From Massilia kyonggiensis (GTDB lineage Bacteria > Pseudomonadota > Gammaproteobacteria > Burkholderiales > Burkholderiaceae_D), in NCBI RefSeq assembly GCF_024756235.1, contig NZ_JANUGY010000001.1, positions 248,001 through 312,000 of the forward strand: a DNA stretch of 64,000 nt, in the 5' to 3' direction. Position 1 is the first letter of the stretch; each line of letters starts with the position of its first letter. Below, in pieces: positions 54,596-64,000 of the stretch. The notes under the pieces were generated by a model that was not told where the DNA came from, made no database searches, and saw only the letters and a program-made list of their open reading frames with translations. Both the position numbers and the translations under genes were made by a program.

Positions 54596-55024
54596 TCAGT
54601 GCGCGCGGTTGCGCATCCAGTCGGCGGTCTGGTAGAACGACTGCATCAGCGCGAGGCGCAAGTCGTAGTCATAGCCGAGATCTTCCAGCGCCATCGCCAT
54701 GCAGCGCAGCCACTGGTCGCGTTCGGACGTGCCGATAGCGAACGGCAGGTGGCGCGCGCGCAGCATCGGATGGCCGTAGCGTTCGATGAAGAGGTTCGGC
54801 CCGCCCATCCAGCCGGACAGGAACATGAACAGCTTTTCGCGCGAGCTGTCGTTGGGGACGGGGTGCATCGCGTGGATGCCGGCGAAATCCGGCTCCAGTT
54901 GCATCAGGTCGTAGAAACGGTCGACCAGTTCGCGCAGGCGGGTTTCGCCGCCGATGATTTCGTAGAGGCTGCGCGTCTCTTCCTGCGCGTCCTGGGACTC
55001 TTGGGGTGCGTTGGTATCGGACAT
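54596..55024 (-). CDS. Group II truncated haemoglobin
   Basis: 142 residues from the ATG giving MSDTNAPQ. 2-on-2 globin: SLYEIIGGETRLRELVDRFY with Phe-Tyr at B9-B10, LSGWMGGPNLFIERYGHPML with the proximal His region, and WLRCMAMALEDLGYDYD with the conserved G8 Trp of group II. Such proteins bind O2 or NO and are linked to nitrosative stress. Four bases separate it from rmuC. Confidence 0.92.
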   Translation of the reverse strand: MSDTNAPQESQDAQEETRSLYEIIGGETRLRELVDRFYDLMQLEPDFAGIHAMHPVPNDSSREKLFMFLSGWMGGPNLFIERYGHPMLRARHLPFAIGTSERDQWLRCMAMALEDLGYDYDLRLALMQSFYQTADWMRNRAH

Positions 55025-55061
55025 CCATCCATGATAGCGCAACGCACGCACCGCGGGTACG

Positions 55062-58681
<3,620 letters not shown>

Positions 58682-59006
58682 TCATTCCACTGAAGAATTC
58701 CTGATATGTCAGTACACGATACGCGTGCGCCACTGCTTAGCAAGATGGTGCACTATTTACTTAACGATTAATAAACATGATCGTGGCTGACGGGATCAAA
58801 AGTCTCGGTTGGAAACCATGTCGGAAATACCAAAAAAGGTGTAAAGGCATGGTTCGCATTGATCTTAAAAATGGTTATTTCCTTATTCGTTTCAACGACT
58901 TGGAAAGGCCGGACACACGTGCACGACACTGTTTTGACTTCGAGAACTAATAGGCAGATAATAAATTTCATAAGCGTAAGAAGACGCTCTCAGCGGGCGC
59001 TAACAA

Positions 59007-59077
59007 AACCGGCGAGGGACCTCGCCACCGCAGTGGACCACCCACAGCGGACTCCACGAGGTCCCGGTTAAAACCGG
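59007..59077 (+). promoter_or_regulatory. Structured leader with competing hairpins before prkA
   Basis: Three pairings compete: a local hairpin GGCGAG/CTCGCC (59011-59026); a long-range pairing of GGGACCTCG (59016-59024) with CGAGGTCCC (59057-59065), extendable by AACC with GGTT; and a hairpin CCGGTT-AA-AACCGG (59064-59077). The first and second, and the second and third, exclude each other. This could be an attenuator, a ligand-sensing leader or a small RNA. Confidence 0.45.
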
Positions 59078-59108
59078 ATGAGAACAAGAACATCGCCCTT
59101 AGTTTTGT

Positions 59109-59123
59109 GTCAGATCTTCTGAC
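59109..59123. promoter_or_regulatory. Palindrome upstream of prkA
   Basis: GTCAGA-TCT-TCTGAC, 15 bases, perfect arms, 115 bases before the prkA start. Candidate operator. Confidence 0.35.
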
Positions 59124-59237
59124 CTACAAAATCCAAACGGCGACCCCAACAAGAACACCTGCCAAGGCCGGGGCTTGGGCGGCAATCTCATTCAGCCGCC
59201 AGACGTGATCAGTGTTAGCACATTAGAGGACATTCAC

Positions 59238-61160
59238 ATGACCATTTTTGATAACTACGCAGCCCGCTATGAGCGTACCCGGGAAGAGGAATACTCCCTG
59301 TCTGAGTACCTTCAGCTTTGCAAAAAAGATCCCCTGACTTACGCCAGCGCTCCCGAGCGCATGCTGGCCGCAATCGGCGAACCCACCCTGGTCGACACCC
59401 GCCTCGATCCGCGCCTGTCGCGCATCTTCGCCAACAAGGTCATCAAGATTTATCCCGCATTCCGCGAGTTCTACGGCATGGAGGAAGTGATCGAACAGGT
59501 CGTTTCCTATTTCCGCCACGCGGCGCAGGGCCTGGAAGAGCGCAAGCAGATTCTTTATCTGCTGGGACCGGTCGGTGGCGGCAAATCGTCGATCGCGGAA
59601 AAACTCAAGCACCTGATGGAACAGGTGCCGTTCTACGCGCTGAAAGGCTCGCCGGTGAACGAATCGCCGCTCGGCCTCTTCAACGAGGAAGAAGATGGCG
59701 CCATCCTCGAAGAGGACTACGGCATCCCGCGCCGCTATCTGCGCACGATCCCGAGCCCGTGGGCCGTCAAGCGGCTGCACGAATTCGGCGGCGACATCAA
59801 CAAGTTCCGCGTCGTCAAACGCTATCCGTCCATCCTGAAGCAGATCGCGATCGCGAAGACGGAACCGGGCGACGAAAACAACCAGGACATTTCCTCGCTG
59901 GTCGGCAAGGTCGACATCCGCAAGCTGGAAGACTATGCCCAGGACGATCCGGACGCCTACAGCTATTCCGGCGGCCTGTGCCTGGCGAACCAGGGCCTGA
60001 TGGAATTCGTCGAGATGTTCAAGGCGCCCATCAAGGTCCTGCACCCGCTGCTGACGGCCACGCAGGAAGGCAACTACAAGGGCACCGAGGGTTTCGGCGC
60101 GATCCCGTTCGAAGGCATCGTGCTGGCGCACTCGAACGAATCCGAGTGGAAGACCTTCCGCAACAACCGCAACAACGAGGCATTCCTCGACCGTATCTAT
60201 ATCGTCAAGGTGCCGTACTGCCTGCGCGTGTCGGACGAGGTCAAGATCTACGACAAGCTGCTGCGCAATTCCTCGCTCGACAAGGCGCCCTGCGCCCCGG
60301 GCACGCTGCGCATGATGGCCCAGTTCGCGATCCTGTCGCGCCTGAAGGACCCGGAAAACTCGAGCATCTATTCGAAGATGCTGGTGTACGACGGCGAGAA
60401 CCTGAAGGACACCGATCCGAAAGCGAAGTCGCTGCACGAATACGTCGACTATGCCGGCGTGGACGAAGGCATGAACGGCCTGTCGACCCGCTTCGCGTTC
60501 AAGATCCTGTCCAAGGTCTTCAACTTCGACAACACCGAAGTGGCGGCGAACCCCGTGCACCTGCTGTACGTGCTGGAACAGCAGATCGAGCGCGAGCAGT
60601 TCCCGGGCGAGACCGAGCAGCGCTACATGTCCTATATCAAGGAGCACCTGGCGAACCGCTACGTCGACTTCATCGGCAAGGAGATCCAGACGGCCTACCT
60701 GGAAAGCTATTCCGAGTATGGCCAGAACATCTTCGACCGCTACGTCACGTTTGCCGACTTCTGGATCCAGGATCAGGAATTCCGCGATCCGGACACGGGC
60801 GAAAGCTTCGACCGCGAAACGCTGAACGCCGAGCTCGAGAAGATCGAGAAACCGGCCGGCATTTCGAACCCGAAGGATTTCCGCAACGAAATCGTCAACT
60901 TCGCGCTGCGCGCACGGGCGACGAACGGCGGCAAGAATCCTGCGTGGACCAGCTATGAGAAGTTCCGCACCGTGATCGAGAAGAAAATGTTCTCGAACAC
61001 CGAAGAACTCCTCCCGGTGATTTCGTTCAACGCGAAAGCCAGCGCGGAAGATGCGACCAAGCATGCCGACTTCGTGGCCCGTATGGTCGAAAAAGGCTAT
61101 ACGCCCAAGCAGGTCCGCCTGCTGTGCGAGTGGTACTTGCGCGTAAGGAAGTCCTCGTAA
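59238..61160 (+). CDS. prkA: PrkA serine protein kinase / AAA protein
   Basis: 640 residues from the ATG giving MTIFDNYAARYERTREEEYS, with AGAGGA upstream. AAA core with Walker A LLGPVGGGKSSIAEKLK (about residue 110-125), a following ALKGSPVNESPLGLF, and a C-terminal PrkA domain. The E. coli homologue YeaG is a kinase of the nitrogen and stationary-phase response; recent work on relatives suggests protease-like activity. It heads prkA-yeaH-spoVR, a conserved stress trio, with 183 bases to yeaH. Confidence 0.95.
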   Translation: MTIFDNYAARYERTREEEYSLSEYLQLCKKDPLTYASAPERMLAAIGEPTLVDTRLDPRLSRIFANKVIKIYPAFREFYGMEEVIEQVVSYFRHAAQGLEERKQILYLLGPVGGGKSSIAEKLKHLMEQVPFYALKGSPVNESPLGLFNEEEDGAILEEDYGIPRRYLRTIPSPWAVKRLHEFGGDINKFRVVKRYPSILKQIAIAKTEPGDENNQDISSLVGKVDIRKLEDYAQDDPDAYSYSGGLCLANQGLMEFVEMFKAPIKVLHPLLTATQEGNYKGTEGFGAIPFEGIVLAHSNESEWKTFRNNRNNEAFLDRIYIVKVPYCLRVSDEVKIYDKLLRNSSLDKAPCAPGTLRMMAQFAILSRLKDPENSSIYSKMLVYDGENLKDTDPKAKSLHEYVDYAGVDEGMNGLSTRFAFKILSKVFNFDNTEVAANPVHLLYVLEQQIEREQFPGETEQRYMSYIKEHLANRYVDFIGKEIQTAYLESYSEYGQNIFDRYVTFADFWIQDQEFRDPDTGESFDRETLNAELEKIEKPAGISNPKDFRNEIVNFALRARATNGGKNPAWTSYEKFRTVIEKKMFSNTEELLPVISFNAKASAEDATKHADFVARMVEKGYTPKQVRLLCEWYLRVRKSS

Positions 61161-61343
61161 AGGCCATCGCAAAACCAGGAGCGTGGGGCGGGCGATGGAG
61201 CGCCCGCCGGGCAGGACCGGTGGACCGGCACGACACGGGCCACCGGAATCCGCGGCGCCAACCACGTGACGACGCGGCGCGTTATATTATGTAAGGACCG
61301 GGAAGGAATCCGGCCCGCCGCGACTTTCAGCAGGAGGCCTGTT

Positions 61344-62615
61344 TTGACTTACCTCATCGACCGACGCTTGCAGGGCAAGAACAAGTCTGCGGTCAACCGC
61401 GAACGCTTCTTGCGCCGCTATAAGGCGCAAATCAAGGATGCGGTGGGCCGGGCGATCAAGGGTCGCTCGATCACCGACGTAGAGAATGGCGAGAAGGTCT
61501 CGATTCCCGTCAAGGACGTGAGCGAGCCGCATTTCGGACACGCCCATGGCGGTGTCTGGGAGACCGTCAACCCCGGCAATACGGAATACCAGAAAGGCGA
61601 CACGATCAACCGCCCCCGCGGCGGTGGCGGCGGCGCCGGACGCGGCCGTGCCGGCAACAGCGAGCAGACGACCGAAGACGATTTCATCTTCGAGCTCAGC
61701 CGCGAAGAATTCATGAATTACTTCTTCGAAGACCTCGAGCTGCCGAACATGGTCAAGACGCAGCTGACCCAGGTCGTCGAATACAAGAACCAGCGCGCCG
61801 GTTACAACATCTCCGGCACCCCGTCGAACATCCACGTGCTGCGCTCCCTGCGCGGCGCGCTCGGCCGGCGCATCGCGGTGGGCGGTCCGTCCCGCAAGCA
61901 GCTGACGGCGCTCGAGCACCAGTTGCGCGACCTGCGCGAGCAGGGTGCGGAGGACGACGACCCGCAGGTGATCGAACTGAAGCACAAGATCCACCACCTG
62001 CACACGCGCCTGCTGGCGATCCCGTTCATCGACCCGATCGACCTGCGCTACAGCAACCGTATCAAGATCCCGAAACCGTCCACGGCGGCCGTCATGTTCT
62101 GCATCATGGACGTGTCCGGATCGATGGATGAAAGCCGCAAGGACACCGCCAAGCGCTTCTTCATCCTGCTGTACCTGTTCCTCAAGCGGGTCTACGAACG
62201 GATCGACGTCGTCTTCATCCGCCACCATACGGCGGCGGCCGAGGTCGACGAGAACGAGTTCTTCCACTCGCGCGAATCGGGCGGCACGGTCGTGTCGTCG
62301 GCGCTGCACCTGCTGAACAAGGTCATCACCGAACGCTACAGCAACGGCGACTGGAACAGCTACGTGGCCCAGGCCTCGGACGGCGACAACTGGGACAACG
62401 ACTCCGTGTTGTGCAAGCAGATCCTGACCAATGCGATCATGCCCAGGGTCCAGTACTACACGTATGTCGAGATCACTGACGGCCCGCCCCAGAACCTGTG
62501 GGAGCAGTATGCCGAGGTCGCGGCCGATCACCAGAACTTCGCCATGCAGAAGATCGTGACGCCGGCGGACATCTATCCGGTGTTCCGCGAATTGTTCAAG
62601 AAGCAGCCCAAGTAG
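61344..62615 (+). CDS. yeaH: YeaH/YhbH-family protein (DUF444)
   Basis: 423 residues. The start is a TTG (LTYLIDRRL, read as Met) because a perfect AGGAGG lies six bases before it and the length then equals E. coli YeaH. N-terminal basic region, a Gly-rich loop (RGGGGGAGRGRAGN), and a C-terminal von Willebrand-type fold with the MIDAS motif DVSGSMDES. Always linked to prkA and spoVR; works with YeaG in stress survival, mechanism unknown. spoVR follows after 11 bases. Confidence 0.94.
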   Translation: MTYLIDRRLQGKNKSAVNRERFLRRYKAQIKDAVGRAIKGRSITDVENGEKVSIPVKDVSEPHFGHAHGGVWETVNPGNTEYQKGDTINRPRGGGGGAGRGRAGNSEQTTEDDFIFELSREEFMNYFFEDLELPNMVKTQLTQVVEYKNQRAGYNISGTPSNIHVLRSLRGALGRRIAVGGPSRKQLTALEHQLRDLREQGAEDDDPQVIELKHKIHHLHTRLLAIPFIDPIDLRYSNRIKIPKPSTAAVMFCIMDVSGSMDESRKDTAKRFFILLYLFLKRVYERIDVVFIRHHTAAAEVDENEFFHSRESGGTVVSSALHLLNKVITERYSNGDWNSYVAQASDGDNWDNDSVLCKQILTNAIMPRVQYYTYVEITDGPPQNLWEQYAEVAADHQNFAMQKIVTPADIYPVFRELFKKQPK

Positions 62616-62626
62616 CGAGGCCCGCT

Positions 62627-64000
62627 ATGCCAAGAGATCCCAACAACCCGCGCGCCCTGCCCGAGCAGTCGGAATGGACGTTCGACCTGATCGAGCAGGC
62701 GCACGAGGAAATCCGCCGGGTGGCCCGGAAGTTCGGCCTGGACACCTACCCCAACCAGCTCGAAATCATCACCGCCGAGCAGATGATGGACGCGTACACG
62801 TCCGTCGGCATGCCCGTCTCGTACAACCACTGGTCGTTCGGCAAGCATTTCCTGACGACGGAAAAGAGTTATAAACGGGGCCAGATGGGCCTCGCGTACG
62901 AAATCGTCATCAACTCGAATCCCTGCATCGCTTATCTGATGGAGGAAAACAGCCTGACGATGCAGGCACTCGTGATCGCGCACGCGGCCTACGGCCATAA
63001 TTCTTTCTTTAAAGGCAATTACCTGTTCCGGACCTGGACCGATGCCGACGCCATCGTCGACTACATGGTCTTTGCGAAGAACTATATTGCCGAGTGCGAA
63101 CAGCGGCATGGCATCGACGCCGTCGAGGAATTGCTCGATTCGTGCCACGCGATCCAGAACTATGGCGTGGACCGGTACAAGCGGCCGGCCAAGCTGTCGG
63201 TCGCCCAGGAAGCGGCGCGCCAGAAGGAGCGCGAGGAATACATGCAGTCGCAGGTCAACGAGCTGTGGCGTACGTTGCCGCGGCGCGAGGAACAGGTGAA
63301 GGACCAGGCGCCCTCGCGCTTCCCGCCGGAGCCCGAGGAAAACCTCCTCTACTTCATCGAGAAGTACGCGCCGCTGCTCGAACCCTGGCAGCGCGAACTC
63401 GTACGGATCACGCGCAAGATCTCGCAGTATTTCTATCCGCAGCGCCAGACCCAGGTCATGAACGAAGGCTGGGCGACCTTCTGGCACTACACGATCCTGC
63501 AGGAACTCTATAAAGAAGGAATCGTCGGCGACGGGTTCATGCTGGAGTTCCTGCAGAGCCATACGAATGTCGTCTACCAGCCGCCGGCCACGAGCCCCTA
63601 TTACAATGGCATCAATCCGTATGCCCTCGGGTTTGCGATGATGACGGACATCAAGCGCATCTGCGAAGAGCCGACGGACGAGGACAAGGCCTGGTTCCCG
63701 GACATCGCAGGCAGCGACTGGCTCAAGACGCTCGACTTTGCGATGCGCAACTTCAAGGACGAGAGCTTCATTGCCCAGTATCTGTCGCCCAAGCTGATCC
63801 GGGAATTCCACTTCTTCGCCGTGCTGGACGACGACCGCAGCGACAAGCTGACGATTTCGGCCATCCACGACGAGGCAGGATACCGTTACGTGCGCCAGCA
63901 GCTGGCCGATCAGTACAATATCGGCAACCGCGAACCGAACATCCAGGTCTGGCAAGTCAACACCCGCGACGACCGCGCGCTGACGCTGCGCCATACCCAG
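62627..64000 (+). CDS. SpoVR/YcgB family protein (3' end beyond window)
   Basis: 458 codons are present without a stop; the gene runs off the right edge. Starts MPRDPNNPRALPEQSEW with GAGG upstream. Characteristic blocks are PNQLEIITAEQMMDAY, VIAHAAYGHNSFFKGNYLF, QVMNEGWATFWHYTILQELY and PYYNGINPYALGFAMM. SpoVR was named from Bacillus cortex formation, but proteobacterial YcgB is a stationary-phase protein that travels with PrkA and YeaH. E. coli YcgB has about 510 residues, so some 50 remain outside. Confidence 0.95.
   Translation, partial: MPRDPNNPRALPEQSEWTFDLIEQAHEEIRRVARKFGLDTYPNQLEIITAEQMMDAYTSVGMPVSYNHWSFGKHFLTTEKSYKRGQMGLAYEIVINSNPCIAYLMEENSLTMQALVIAHAAYGHNSFFKGNYLFRTWTDADAIVDYMVFAKNYIAECEQRHGIDAVEELLDSCHAIQNYGVDRYKRPAKLSVAQEAARQKEREEYMQSQVNELWRTLPRREEQVKDQAPSRFPPEPEENLLYFIEKYAPLLEPWQRELVRITRKISQYFYPQRQTQVMNEGWATFWHYTILQELYKEGIVGDGFMLEFLQSHTNVVYQPPATSPYYNGINPYALGFAMMTDIKRICEEPTDEDKAWFPDIAGSDWLKTLDFAMRNFKDESFIAQYLSPKLIREFHFFAVLDDDRSDKLTISAIHDEAGYRYVRQQLADQYNIGNREPNIQVWQVNTRDDRALTLRHTQ

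Noticed and set aside
58768-58971. 67-residue frame starting MKFIICLLVLEV upstream of prkA
   Set aside because: Signal-like start, but no ribosome site and only an AT-rich intergenic stretch; too weak to call.
59223-61265. 680-codon frame antisense to prkA
   Set aside because: Shadow frame; PrkA on the plus strand is unambiguous.

Overview
The window reads as chromosome of a flagellated, GC-rich betaproteobacterium. The best fit is Oxalobacteraceae (Massilia/Duganella-like). This is inferred from the flagellar gene order (flhB-flhA, then flhF-flhG-fliA-motCD), the rluC / HAD phosphatase / Rieske / sppA block beside rne, and overall protein character. No rRNA, tRNA or CRISPR array was seen.

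Layout. (1) 1-16.6 kb is a flagellar and motility region: flgC (cut by the left edge) and flgB; divergent flgA; flgM-flgN behind a near-perfect sigma-28 promoter; a MASE3-PAS-GGDEF-EAL c-di-GMP protein; a secreted M35-type metallopeptidase with a small convergent companion gene; then motD, motC, fliA, flhG, flhF and, further right, flhA and flhB. A WecA-like initiating sugar-phosphate transferase and a small membrane protein sit between flhF and flhA. (2) 16.9-36.1 kb is a Wzx/Wzy-type surface polysaccharide locus, almost entirely on the minus strand. From promoter-proximal to distal it runs: Wza/WbfF-like exporter, Wzz-type co-polymerase, Wzx flippase, EpsG-like polymerase, a GT4 glycosyltransferase, fnlA-fnlB-fnlC (UDP-L-FucNAc), wbuB, wbuC, a YjbH/GfcD-like protein fused to a PAP2 phosphatase, and rfbB-rfbD-rfbA-rfbC (dTDP-L-rhamnose). 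A convergent small exported Gly/Ala/Thr-rich protein resembling GfcA/YjbE lies at its 3' end. With the WecA-like enzyme, the gene set matches a GlcNAc / L-FucNAc / L-Rha trisaccharide like the E. coli O26 antigen. (3) 36.5-49.6 kb is housekeeping: a FAH-family hydrolase, outer-membrane phospholipase A, rsuA, a hypothetical gene, sppA, Rieske protein, HAD phosphatase, rluC, a long leader and rne, a VOC protein and chrA. (4) 49.6-52.6 kb is molybdenum cofactor synthesis: moaA and a mobA-moeA fusion. (5) 52.6-53.3 kb is a REP-associated tyrosine transposase between two perfectly inverted REP sequences. (6) 53.3-58.6 kb carries rmuC, a truncated haemoglobin, an FtsX-like permease and an adenine/adenosine deaminase. 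(7) 59.2-64 kb carries prkA, yeaH and spoVR/ycgB (cut by the right edge) behind a structured leader.

What stands out: the YjbH-PAP2 fusion and GfcA-like gene in the polysaccharide locus; two nine-base C/G tracts inside the exporter and polymerase genes; the REP/RAYT unit whose REP arms abut, and on one side supply, the neighbours' stop codons; a peptidase beside a stand-alone protein that looks like its own N-terminal domain; FlhG with an eroded P-loop; and mutually exclusive hairpins upstream of prkA.
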